From: Pseudomonadota bacterium
Lineage (GTDB): Bacteria > Pseudomonadota > Alphaproteobacteria > Rhizobiales > MH13
Assembly (NCBI GenBank): GCA_039024915.1
Contig: JBCCPK010000009.1
Location: forward strand, 44,891-108,890
Length of the DNA: 64,000 nt
Direction of reading: 5' to 3'
The notes beneath the pieces are model-generated. The model saw only the letters and a program-made list of their open reading frames with translations, did no database searches and was not told the origin of the DNA. A program made the position numbers and the translations under genes. Shown here in pieces: positions 37,790-46,540 of this stretch; positions within the stretch are counted from its first letter, which is position 1; each line of letters opens with the position of its first letter.

Positions 37790-40700
37790 ATGGCCAACGT
37801 CTTTGTCAGCCATTCCAGCCTCGATAATGCCAAGGCGCAGGAACTGTTCGACTGGCTGCAAAGCCAGGGCCATGAGCATATTTTTCTCGATGTCGACACA
37901 GAAGCAGGCCTTTTGCCCGGTGAAGACTGGGAACGTCGGCTGTATCGCGAGATAGACCGTGCCCAGGCTGTGATCGTCTTGCTGACCAAGCACTGGATGG
38001 CTTCGAAATGGTGCTTTGCTGAATTCACCCATGCCCGCGCACTGGGCAAGAAAATTTTCCCGGTCATCGATACACCCACTGGCGAACGGCTCGTGGGCAG
38101 CGATCTTCAGGCCATCGATCTGACCACCGAGCGCGAGGGTGGCCTTCAGCGCCTGTCGCGGGCCATCTCCGATACCGCGTTGGCAAGTCCGCAAGGGTTC
38201 CGCCTGCGAGACGGCGTGTCGCCTTTTCCTGGGCTTGATGCCTTTGGCAGCGAGCAGGCGGCAGTCTTCTTCGGTCGCGATGATGCGATCAATGCCCTCA
38301 TGGAGCGCTTCCGCCATGCCCGTGCCTTGGGCGGCAGCCGGTTCATCCCCATCGTGGGCGGTTCAGGTTCCGGCAAATCGTCGCTGTTGCGAGCCGGCCT
38401 CCTGCCACGCCTTTCGCGCGACCGGGCAAACTGGCAGGTCCTCAAGCCCTTTCGCCCGGAGGCCGATCCAGGCAGACGTCTCGCCCGCACTTTGGCCAAG
38501 GCGGCCGCAGGCAGCGCAGAGGAAGACCAGCGCGACGAGCTGGTCCGCAACCTTCTGGGTCCGGCGCCAGCGGACGCTCTGCGGGGCGTTGCGACCGCGA
38601 TCCGCGACGCCGCCGGGCAGCCCGATATGGGTATCCTGATTGCGATCGATCAGTTCGAAGAGGTCTTCACGCTCGCACCGCAAGAGGCGCGCAACGCGTT
38701 TTTCGCACTGTTGTCGCAAACGCTCGGTGCCGATCTGCCGTTCTTTATTGTCGCCAGCATGCGCAGCGAGTTTCTCGCCGCCCTTCAAGCAGTATCCGAA
38801 CTGCCGCAGGGCTTCGAACCTTTCTCCTTGCGGCCAATGCCGCTTGAACGCCTTGATCAGATCGTTAAGGGCCCGGCGCGCGTTACCGGTATTGAAGTCG
38901 AGGAGGCCATGCTCGCCGCTTTGCGCGGACATGTGCAATCCTCACAAGCGTTGCCGCTGGTCGCCTTCACATTGCGACGCTTGTTTGACGCCCAAAAGAC
39001 AGATGGCCGTTTGACGCTTGCGAGTTACCAGGCGCTCGGTGAAGGCGGCGCGGGTCTGAACCCGATAGAAAATGCGATCCGGCAAGTGGCCGAGGCAGCG
39101 GTACCGGTCTCATCGTCGGGCACTGGTCAGACGGAGGCGCTGCGCCGCGCGTTTGTCGATCATCTCGTGACGGTTGACTACAACGGGAACTTCGTGCGGA
39201 CCCTCGCGCCCGAGAGCAGCCTGTCCGACGCCAAGCAGGCGATCGACCAGCTGGTTGCCGCGCGCCTTCTGGTCCGTCGCAGCGGGACCGGCGATGAGAG
39301 CATCGGTGGCGAGACAGGCAGTGAAGCTGTGGTCGAAGTCGCCCACGAGGCCCTGTTCACGGTGTGGGATCGGTTGGCTGGCTGGCTCAGCGAGGAAAAA
39401 GACTTCCTCACGGGACGGACGCTTATCGGCCAGCAATTGGCCTACGCAAAAACGCTGGACGACCGGACACACGGTCAGGGTCTGTTGAGTGATGTTCTGC
39501 TTGAACGTGCCCGAAGCTGGCTCGAAACGCGACCGAAAGCCTTCAACGAAGAAGAGCGCGCGTTTATTGATGCATCGATTGTCGACGATGATCGGCGGAA
39601 GCGGCAGGAAGCAGACCGCAAGGCCCGTGTTGCAAAGCTTCAGAGGCGGCTGACCATTGGGGCGTGCGCAGCGGCGCTGGTCTTTCTGGTGTTGGGCGGC
39701 GTCGCGTGGTGGCAACGCGGGATTGCAACCCAGGCGCTTGATGCCGGCACGCAGACTGCCAATCAGGTCGCCATTGAACTGGCGCGTGACTTTCGCGACC
39801 AGGATGGGATGCGCAGCGAGCTGGTCAGCGATATCCTCGGCCGCGCGATCGATTTGCAGCGGCAGATGGCGGCGCTTGGCGGGGATACGGATGCTTTACG
39901 CGCCCAAACGGCTACTGCCCTTTCTGAGATCGCGCTGGCACATCTGCAAAGTGGTTCGGCCGAGGCGCAGGCCGGGCTAGCTGCTGCCAAAAGCGCTGCA
40001 GAAGAAGCGCTGGAGCTTCTGGACCCGCTGGTTGCGGCATCGTCGGGCGACAGTGACATCGGCACGGCGTGGATCAACGCCTCGATCGCACTTGGCGATG
40101 TGCTTCGACGTGAAGGCGATTTGGGACAGGCTGAAGCGCGCTTTCGGGCTGCACTGGAGCTTGCCGAAAGCGACGAACAGATTGCGGCGGCGGGATTTGA
40201 GGCGGTCAGGATACGGGCGCTAGCGATGAACCGGGTCGGGGACATGCGCATGCGGGCGGACGATGCTGCTGCGGCGAGGTCACTTTACCAGCAGAGCCTT
40301 GATCTGCGCGAGGGGTTGCAGCGCGATTTGCGGAGTGCTCAGAGCGATGATCGTCAGGACGCGGATGATGAAACCGCGCTCATTCGCGATCTTGCGATCA
40401 GCCATGCCAAGCTTGCCGGTGTGGACGCCGCCGAAGGGAACTTCACCTCCGCCGATCGCAGCTATCAGACCAGCCTCGCGCTGCGGCGGCAGCTCGTTGT
40501 GCGTGCGCCCACCGATACCGGCTACCGGCGCGATCTTGCGGCGGCGCATCAGCTTCGCGGGCGGGCGGCCGCCATGGGCGGTGACCCGATCTTCGCGCGC
40601 AACAGTTATGCCGAAGCTGCGCGGTTGTTCCGCGAACTGGCGCTGCAGGACCCCGGGCGGGCGGACTGGCAGGAAGGTCGCGGGGTGGCGCTCGAAAGCG

Positions 40701-41137
40701 TAGCCGACGCCGACCGGCGGCTGGGAAACCTCGAGGCGGCGGCGGAAACGTTAGCCGAGGTGGTCGATATCTTTCGCGCCCTGCAAGCGCTTGATCCACG
40801 CAACGCCGAATGGCGTCAACGGCTGGGCGTCGCGCTGACCAAATCGGGCGGCGTTGCGTGGCAGCGCGACAACCTGCCCAGCGCGCAAGAGCAGCTAGGT
40901 GAGGCGCGGGGCTACCTGGAAGATCTTGCGGAGGAGCAGCCCGGCGCAATCGCGATCCAGCGCAGCTTGATCTTCATGCTTCTCACGATTTCTCAAACGG
41001 CTGCTGACCCGCTACCAGACTTGCGACAGGCGCAAGAGACGGTGGACCGTTTGCGCGCCGAAGGTCTCATTGATGCAAGTACGCAGCGGCTGGCCGAGCA
41101 AGTCGCGCGTCGCCTCGGAGCATTTGAGCAGCCCTAA
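37790..41137 (+). CDS. TIR-nSTAND NTPase with transmembrane helix and TPR region
   Basis: 1115 residues, five regions. Residues about 3-140 form a TIR domain (NVFVSHSSLDNAKAQ; LLPGEDWERRL; SKWCFAEF with the WxxxE motif, Glu78 being the likely NADase glutamate). Residues about 150-560 form an nSTAND1-type NTPase: P-loop GGSGSGKSS with Lys196, Walker B ILIAIDQFEEVF with Asp287, then SMRSEFL (sensor region) and the winged-helix end HEALFTVWDRL. A Lys/Arg-rich linker precedes one transmembrane helix at about 621-642 (AAALVFLVLGGVAWW). The remaining 470 residues are TPR-like. Proteins of this plan sense invasion or stress and transmit a signal by NAD cleavage or oligomerisation. The ATG at 37790 begins the TIR fold directly. 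It heads a five-gene cluster. Confidence 0.93.
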   Translation: MANVFVSHSSLDNAKAQELFDWLQSQGHEHIFLDVDTEAGLLPGEDWERRLYREIDRAQAVIVLLTKHWMASKWCFAEFTHARALGKKIFPVIDTPTGERLVGSDLQAIDLTTEREGGLQRLSRAISDTALASPQGFRLRDGVSPFPGLDAFGSEQAAVFFGRDDAINALMERFRHARALGGSRFIPIVGGSGSGKSSLLRAGLLPRLSRDRANWQVLKPFRPEADPGRRLARTLAKAAAGSAEEDQRDELVRNLLGPAPADALRGVATAIRDAAGQPDMGILIAIDQFEEVFTLAPQEARNAFFALLSQTLGADLPFFIVASMRSEFLAALQAVSELPQGFEPFSLRPMPLERLDQIVKGPARVTGIEVEEAMLAALRGHVQSSQALPLVAFTLRRLFDAQKTDGRLTLASYQALGEGGAGLNPIENAIRQVAEAAVPVSSSGTGQTEALRRAFVDHLVTVDYNGNFVRTLAPESSLSDAKQAIDQLVAARLLVRRSGTGDESIGGETGSEAVVEVAHEALFTVWDRLAGWLSEEKDFLTGRTLIGQQLAYAKTLDDRTHGQGLLSDVLLERARSWLETRPKAFNEEERAFIDASIVDDDRRKRQEADRKARVAKLQRRLTIGACAAALVFLVLGGVAWWQRGIATQALDAGTQTANQVAIELARDFRDQDGMRSELVSDILGRAIDLQRQMAALGGDTDALRAQTATALSEIALAHLQSGSAEAQAGLAAAKSAAEEALELLDPLVAASSGDSDIGTAWINASIALGDVLRREGDLGQAEARFRAALELAESDEQIAAAGFEAVRIRALAMNRVGDMRMRADDAAAARSLYQQSLDLREGLQRDLRSAQSDDRQDADDETALIRDLAISHAKLAGVDAAEGNFTSADRSYQTSLALRRQLVVRAPTDTGYRRDLAAAHQLRGRAAAMGGDPIFARNSYAEAARLFRELALQDPGRADWQEGRGVALESVADADRRLGNLEAAAETLAEVVDIFRALQALDPRNAEWRQRLGVALTKSGGVAWQRDNLPSAQEQLGEARGYLEDLAEEQPGAIAIQRSLIFMLLTISQTAADPLPDLRQAQETVDRLRAEGLIDASTQRLAEQVARRLGAFEQP

Positions 41138-41273
41138 GGCCAAAGGCGAGGGCTGATAGACCCCGTATTTTCCCTTACGGCTTGCGGCGCTTTGCCCAAA
41201 TAGTTTGCTTGTTAAGTTCCTGCTAGAGGACTAAAATCAAGGCTCGAAAGCTTGATCAGCGGGCGGCTGTGAG

Positions 41274-42953
41274 ATGACACAAACGCATGCGCATGCCCCG
41301 ACTATCGCTCGGCCCCATCGCTGGGGTCTGGCCGCGCTTGGCGGGCTTCTCATTGCCCTCGCCAGCCTGATCCTGCCATCGGGTGCACGCGCCGAATGCA
41401 CGCGCGCCGAACGACCGACCACCATCTCGGACAGCGAAATCAATCTGCGCGTCTACGATTGCAACACTTTCACGAGAAACGTGCGCGTCGAGTTTCATCG
41501 GCTGTCATCGAACACAGTTGCCAATTTGCAAGAAGAAAAGACGACGGCCGAACTGGGGGCCCTTCTTGGCACGCCGCGCATTGTTGAAGGGGAGATCTGG
41601 TTCGAATTTCGTGGACTGCGCAATCAGTTCGGGTCGAGACGCTTCGTTCCACCTGCTGTGACCCGGGTTGTTGCAAGCGGAAGCGGCGATGTTGCCACAG
41701 GATTTGACGAGGACGCTGCGGGGTCACTTCACCTTTTAGGCATTGGCAGCGGGTTCTATCCCGCGATAGACGAGCTGCGCTTTCTGGAGGGGGGACGCGA
41801 TGCGCCGGGCCTGCAAGAGCGCAATGGCATGCTTTGGCGCTTCATGACGCGCGAAGATGTTCGCCAATATGTTCCGCGCCTGCGTTCGCTCAATGAGACG
41901 CTTTTCGGCGGCCGCCTCGAACGTGAGGGCCAAACTCCGGTCGACGACGCGCTCATGTTGCTTGATCACCTCACGCGCGCACACCCCATGCCGCCCGATT
42001 TCATGGTCATGGCCGGTGAATTCATCACGGCGGCTTGCGCCTTCGAGCCGGGCTGGCGCTTTTCTTATTTTGGGCGCGTTATCCTCATGGATGTAATGGT
42101 CATCGAAAACCTGTCGGAGCGTCCCATCGATGTGGGAAGTTTTGTCGGGACCCGGACCAGAGGAGGCCTTCGCCTGCCTTCGCCTGCTGGTGACGAATTT
42201 CTGTTCTTGCGCGGGTTCGAAGAACCGCTTGAGCCGGGCGCCCGCGTGATGGTGCCGCTGGCTCTGTCGTTTGCGCCGTCGGATGCGATGCGCGCCTTCA
42301 CCAACTCCACCTACGTTTACGGAACGGAACTCTCCATCGCCGGGATGTTCGTCAACGATGTGGAGCTGACCTTCGAAGAGCGGAACGCCAACTTCATCGA
42401 GATGTCATCAGTTCTCGAAGAAGCCGGCTCCTGCCCCTACCTGCAGGCTTTCGATGGCGAAGTTGGTGGCTGGGTGGAGCACGGCAAGGTGCTGCACGCT
42501 GCCAATTCCGCCGACCGCAGCGATACCGAAACCTTGCAATTCCCGGGGCTACGCACGCAGTTTCGGCTCGAAGAACGCGAGCCGGAAGTTGCCTTCATCG
42601 ATGCGGCGGTCCTGACGCTCGACCTTCATGATGGGACGTCCGTCACGCTGCAAACGGACCATCCGGACCTGGCCGCAATCGACGACAAGCCCGCGATCTT
42701 CCGCTGGGGCGAAGCGGTCGCGTTCGATTTCGCCGTGCCCGAGGACATCGACCCGGAAACGGTCGTGCGTTCAACACTCGATGTGACCGGCTACTACCTC
42801 ACTTACACAAGCCTCGCAGGGATGTCTGACCCGCCGATGCCGGTCCGCGGCAGTCTGCTATCAAACGCATCGCAAGCGCCGGTTGCACAGATGTGCCCGA
42901 TCGACATCACCATGCCTGCGCGGCTTCTAAGACCGGATCTGACACTCAATTAG
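41274..42953 (+). CDS. Secreted protein of unknown function in the conflict cluster
   Basis: 559 residues. A Sec signal peptide is clear (WGLAALGGLLIALASLILPSGARA, cleavage after ARA-EC). The mature part has few Cys and looks beta-rich with Ig-like segments (ILMDVMVIENLSERPIDVGSF; VRSTLDVTGYYLTYTSLAG), and a region with acidic patches. No catalytic motif was recognised. It lies 136 bases after the TIR gene and 50 before the lipase/subtilase gene, all read the same way, which suggests it belongs to the system. It might be a periplasmic sensor or an effector target. Confidence 0.8.
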   Translation: MTQTHAHAPTIARPHRWGLAALGGLLIALASLILPSGARAECTRAERPTTISDSEINLRVYDCNTFTRNVRVEFHRLSSNTVANLQEEKTTAELGALLGTPRIVEGEIWFEFRGLRNQFGSRRFVPPAVTRVVASGSGDVATGFDEDAAGSLHLLGIGSGFYPAIDELRFLEGGRDAPGLQERNGMLWRFMTREDVRQYVPRLRSLNETLFGGRLEREGQTPVDDALMLLDHLTRAHPMPPDFMVMAGEFITAACAFEPGWRFSYFGRVILMDVMVIENLSERPIDVGSFVGTRTRGGLRLPSPAGDEFLFLRGFEEPLEPGARVMVPLALSFAPSDAMRAFTNSTYVYGTELSIAGMFVNDVELTFEERNANFIEMSSVLEEAGSCPYLQAFDGEVGGWVEHGKVLHAANSADRSDTETLQFPGLRTQFRLEEREPEVAFIDAAVLTLDLHDGTSVTLQTDHPDLAAIDDKPAIFRWGEAVAFDFAVPEDIDPETVVRSTLDVTGYYLTYTSLAGMSDPPMPVRGSLLSNASQAPVAQMCPIDITMPARLLRPDLTLN

Positions 42954-43003
42954 GCGTCCGCCCACCAAACGAGGCGGGACGTAGGCAAGAAACGGGGGGC
43001 ATC

Positions 43004-45745
43004 ATGGAACTACGCGACGAGTGGCTTGCCGGCGGCAGCTTCAACTGGCAGGTGGGCTACGGCCTCGCATCGGCCAGTGCACTGGTCTATCGCGACATGG
43101 CGGCAATCAAGCGCATCGTCGAAGGCCTTTGGGGCATGAAGGCCACCACCTTCGAGATCAGCAACACCGAAGGCTTTGTCGCCGAGGGCGAAAACTCTGT
43201 TGTCGTGGCCTTGCGGGGCACGACCGGTTTCATGGACTGGATGTCGAACATTCGCGTCGGCCCGGACCGCTCGGACGCTTTCCAGGGCGAGGTCCATGGC
43301 GGTTTCCTCAAGGCCTATGGCAAGGCGAGCCAGGTTATAAGTGACGCCATTGAGGGCACCGATGGCAAAGCGCTGTGGTTCACCGGACATTCGCTTGGCG
43401 GCGCACTCGCCGTCGTTGGGGCGGCGACGCATTTGGCGCGCGGTCCGGCAGGGGTCGTGACCTTCGGCCAGCCGCGCATGCTCAAGGCCGATGCGCGTGC
43501 GTTCATGGATGCAAACTTCGACAACAGCTACATCCGGGTCGTCAACGATGACGACGTCGTTCCGCGCGTGCCGCCCAACTACAAGCACACCGGCACGCTC
43601 CTGCACTTCGATTTTCTCGGCAACCTGATCGAAAGCGCCACCGAGATGACCGGTGATGATGGCGGCCCCGCGCCCCTGCCCGAGGCCGAGTTCAACGCGC
43701 TGGTCGAGACCGCCGATCAGCTCAAGCATGTGGAGGCCGATTTCGGCGGTGACCCTGACTTCGTCGCCGAAGGGCTGATACCGGGCGTGCCAGCGCACAA
43801 GATCGAGAACTATGTCAACCTGATGCGGACCCGCGTCCAGCCTTCGGTCGGTGGTGGTGGCACGCTTGAGGCGGCTGAGGCACTTGAAGCCGCACGCGAC
43901 GATGCGCGGCGTGACTTTCCGGTGGGGAACAGCGCCGAGGACTTCGGTGTCGAGACCGGCAGCGATGGCTTTGAAAGCGGATTTGAGAGCACCGAAGCCG
44001 CACCGCCTCCGGAGCAGGGCGCCGCGCCGATCCGCCACCCTGTGCTGCTGCGCTTGCACAGCGCGTCATGGACCGCTCCCCAAGGCGTCGAAGTCCGCTC
44101 GCAATTCAGCAATTTCGCCACCGTGATGGCGACGACAGCTCAAATCGCGGCGCTTGAGAACGACACCAGTGTCGCGTCCGTCGAATTGAGCCGTGACGCC
44201 AGCGGCTATGAAGATCTCGACAGTTCCGTTCCTTTCGTTCAGGCCGCTGACATCCACCGGCCGCCGCTTGGCGAGCGCGGCGACGGCGCGTTGGTTGGGA
44301 TCATCGATACCGGCGTCGACATCCTCCACGAAGCGTTCCATGACGCATCAGGGAATACGCGGGTCGTCGCGATCTGGGATCAAACCCGCGACGATCCCTT
44401 CCGAACGCCGCACGCCATCGATTCCCGCTTCAAACAGAACTACGGAACGCTCTACACCTCCGATAAGATCCAGGAGCTGATGGGCGGCAGCCCGCATCTT
44501 GTCCCGCGTATGCTGCGCGACCCCTTCGCTCACGGAACACACGTCGCCGGGATCGCTGCCGGCCGCGCGGTTGGCCAGGCTGGCCAGGGGGGCATGGCCG
44601 ATGGCATGGCGCCGGAAGCCGGCATCGTGCTTGTGATTGCCCATGTCCGCCACGATCCGCAGGACCCGCCTGCGCTGGGCTATTCGGTCAGCCATGTCGA
44701 TGCGCTGGCGTTCATGAAAGAGCTGGCGGCAGGCGGCAACGCCGTCATGCCGCAAGCCAAACCGATCGCGATCAATGTCAGCTTAGGCACCAACGCCGGT
44801 GCCCACGATGGGACAACGACGCTGGAAGCCGCGTTCGACGCGATCACGGGTGGTGGGCGCGATCCCGGCGTGGTGATCGTGAAATCGGCGGGCAACGAGC
44901 GCGGCCATGCGGGCCACGCGCGCGTATCGGCTTTCAAGGGCGGGATCATGCCGCTGGAATGGGAAAGCTCGACGCGATTCCGTGACGCCGACTATTTCGA
45001 AGGCTGGTACAATGGCCTTGATGATATGGCGTTCACGCTGATCGATCCGGGGGGAAATCGCAGTCCGCAAGTCGATGCGAGCAGTGGCATTGTCAACGCC
45101 GAGCTTGGCGGTAACCGGGTGCAGATCGGCATCCGGCCCATTCATCGCGACAATGGCGACAACCGCCTGACCATCACCGTGCAGGGCGGGACCAACACCA
45201 TCCAGCACGGCGTTTGGACGCTTGAGGTGGAAGGCCGCAATATCATCAGCCAAAATGGTAACTTCAACATGTGGGTCGAGCGGACGCGAGGCCGCGCGGT
45301 TCGGTTCCGAGTCGAGGAGCCGGAGATGACGCTGTCGATTCCGGGCACGGCGCGCACCGTGATTTGCGTCGGCGCGTCTGGCTCGGCAATCCCCATCCGG
45401 CTTCTGGGCGCGTCGTCCTGGGGTCTGACGCGCGATGGGCGACCGAAGCCGGACCTATGTGCGCCGGGGATCGGGGTTGTCTCGGCCGCCTCGGGCGGTG
45501 CGCCGCAAGAGGCGCGCCCCGACAGCGGGACCTCGATGGCCGCGCCGCATGTCACCGGCGCGCTCGCGCTGGTATTGTCGGCTCAGAGCAAGGCGGGCGT
45601 GCCGCTATCAAATGCCATGCAGTTTCAGACCGCGCTTGCGCGAACGGTGCAAGGGCTTCCCGGGCGTCACAATGTCGGCGCAGGCTTTGGCGTTTTGAAT
45701 GCCAAAGGGTTGTTCGACCTGCTCGTCCCGCCCGGTACCGTCTGA
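43004..45745 (+). CDS. Class-3 lipase / subtilisin-like protease fusion
   Basis: 913 residues with no signal peptide. N-terminal alpha/beta-hydrolase of the lipase_3 family: VVVALRGTTGFMDW, then the nucleophile elbow WFTGHSLGGALAV with Ser130, the catalytic Asp184 in NDDDVVPRVPPN and likely His195 in YKHTG. After an acidic, Glu/Ala-rich linker (about 290-345) a subtilase domain follows: Asp435 (GIIDTGVDIL), His510 (FAHGTHVAGIAAG), oxyanion Asn631 (KSAGNERGH) and Ser844 (DSGTSMAAPHVTGALAL). All six catalytic residues are intact. A jelly-roll-like insert occupies about 650-770. ATG at 43004 has a G-rich ribosome site; the longer frame overlapping the previous gene is unlikely. Probable lytic effector of the cluster. 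Confidence 0.93.
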   Translation: MELRDEWLAGGSFNWQVGYGLASASALVYRDMAAIKRIVEGLWGMKATTFEISNTEGFVAEGENSVVVALRGTTGFMDWMSNIRVGPDRSDAFQGEVHGGFLKAYGKASQVISDAIEGTDGKALWFTGHSLGGALAVVGAATHLARGPAGVVTFGQPRMLKADARAFMDANFDNSYIRVVNDDDVVPRVPPNYKHTGTLLHFDFLGNLIESATEMTGDDGGPAPLPEAEFNALVETADQLKHVEADFGGDPDFVAEGLIPGVPAHKIENYVNLMRTRVQPSVGGGGTLEAAEALEAARDDARRDFPVGNSAEDFGVETGSDGFESGFESTEAAPPPEQGAAPIRHPVLLRLHSASWTAPQGVEVRSQFSNFATVMATTAQIAALENDTSVASVELSRDASGYEDLDSSVPFVQAADIHRPPLGERGDGALVGIIDTGVDILHEAFHDASGNTRVVAIWDQTRDDPFRTPHAIDSRFKQNYGTLYTSDKIQELMGGSPHLVPRMLRDPFAHGTHVAGIAAGRAVGQAGQGGMADGMAPEAGIVLVIAHVRHDPQDPPALGYSVSHVDALAFMKELAAGGNAVMPQAKPIAINVSLGTNAGAHDGTTTLEAAFDAITGGGRDPGVVIVKSAGNERGHAGHARVSAFKGGIMPLEWESSTRFRDADYFEGWYNGLDDMAFTLIDPGGNRSPQVDASSGIVNAELGGNRVQIGIRPIHRDNGDNRLTITVQGGTNTIQHGVWTLEVEGRNIISQNGNFNMWVERTRGRAVRFRVEEPEMTLSIPGTARTVICVGASGSAIPIRLLGASSWGLTRDGRPKPDLCAPGIGVVSAASGGAPQEARPDSGTSMAAPHVTGALALVLSAQSKAGVPLSNAMQFQTALARTVQGLPGRHNVGAGFGVLNAKGLFDLLVPPGTV

Positions 45746-45763
45746 TCGCGTGGTAAGGGTCCG

Positions 45764-46540
45764 ATGATTGCGCGCCCAGACCCGGAAGAGGCGGCCCATT
45801 TTGTCGAGCAGCTCGACCTGCCACCGCAGCCGCTCGATTTTGGCCTCGAAAGCGCAGGAAGCGAACCGGATTTCGCTTCGCCCGACGGGTCGGCGGTGGC
45901 CATAGCCGGCCAGCTCGCCGGATTTACCGGGGCGGTTCCGCCCGAAATCCGCCAGAACCTGTCGAATGCGCTTCTGCTTGCGCAACTGGCTGCGAACAAG
46001 GCATCGGAGCAGTTGGCGGCAGACGATATCAAGCCATGGTTCGACACCTATTTTGAGGTTCTCGAGAAGGTCGGGTTTCTGCTCGAAGACAAGAAGGATC
46101 TGAACCTTGATATGACCGGTCAGTCGTTTGAGGTTCGCGATGTTCTGATCCGTCAGCTGACCGACGCGTTGGGGCAGGCGGCGTCGCTCGCCAGCCAGAT
46201 CATCGAGCTTCTCAAGGGTCTGACCAAGACATCGACAAAGAACCCGTGGTATCAACTTTTCGACCGCCAGGTGCGGCAGCAGAACGCTGATCTGTTTCAA
46301 CTGAGCGACGTGCGCATGGATGCGGCGACGGTAAAATTGACCGCCATTGCAATCGATATTGACAGTCGGTCTGCGTCCGTGCGCGTGCCGCTCATCGGTG
46401 GTGCGTCGGACGCGCGGACACTGCACGTCCGCACGCGCGGCTATGCGATCGATGAGACCACCCTTACGAACGCCGCGATGCCGATTGCTTGGAAGCTTGG
46501 TGCCCATATCGCAACCTCGATTGCGGAGATTGAAATCTGA
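45764..46540 (+). CDS. Unknown protein between the lipase/subtilase and trypsin genes
   Basis: 258 residues, cytoplasmic by sequence. An Ala-rich helical N-terminal half (LSNALLLAQLAANKASEQ; IKPWFDTYFEVLEKVGFLLE; LGQAASLASQIIELLKGL) is followed by a beta-rich C-terminal half (KLTAIAIDIDSRSASVRVP; ARTLHVRTRGYAIDET). No known domain was recognised. Its stop overlaps the next start by one base (TGATG), so it is coupled to the trypsin gene and may be a regulator or chaperone for it. Confidence 0.8.
   Translation: MIARPDPEEAAHFVEQLDLPPQPLDFGLESAGSEPDFASPDGSAVAIAGQLAGFTGAVPPEIRQNLSNALLLAQLAANKASEQLAADDIKPWFDTYFEVLEKVGFLLEDKKDLNLDMTGQSFEVRDVLIRQLTDALGQAASLASQIIELLKGLTKTSTKNPWYQLFDRQVRQQNADLFQLSDVRMDAATVKLTAIAIDIDSRSASVRVPLIGGASDARTLHVRTRGYAIDETTLTNAAMPIAWKLGAHIATSIAEIEI

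Noticed and set aside
43010..44059. Leftward 349-codon frame inside the lipase/subtilase gene
   Set aside because: Antisense of the lipase triad region; the rightward protein has all catalytic residues.
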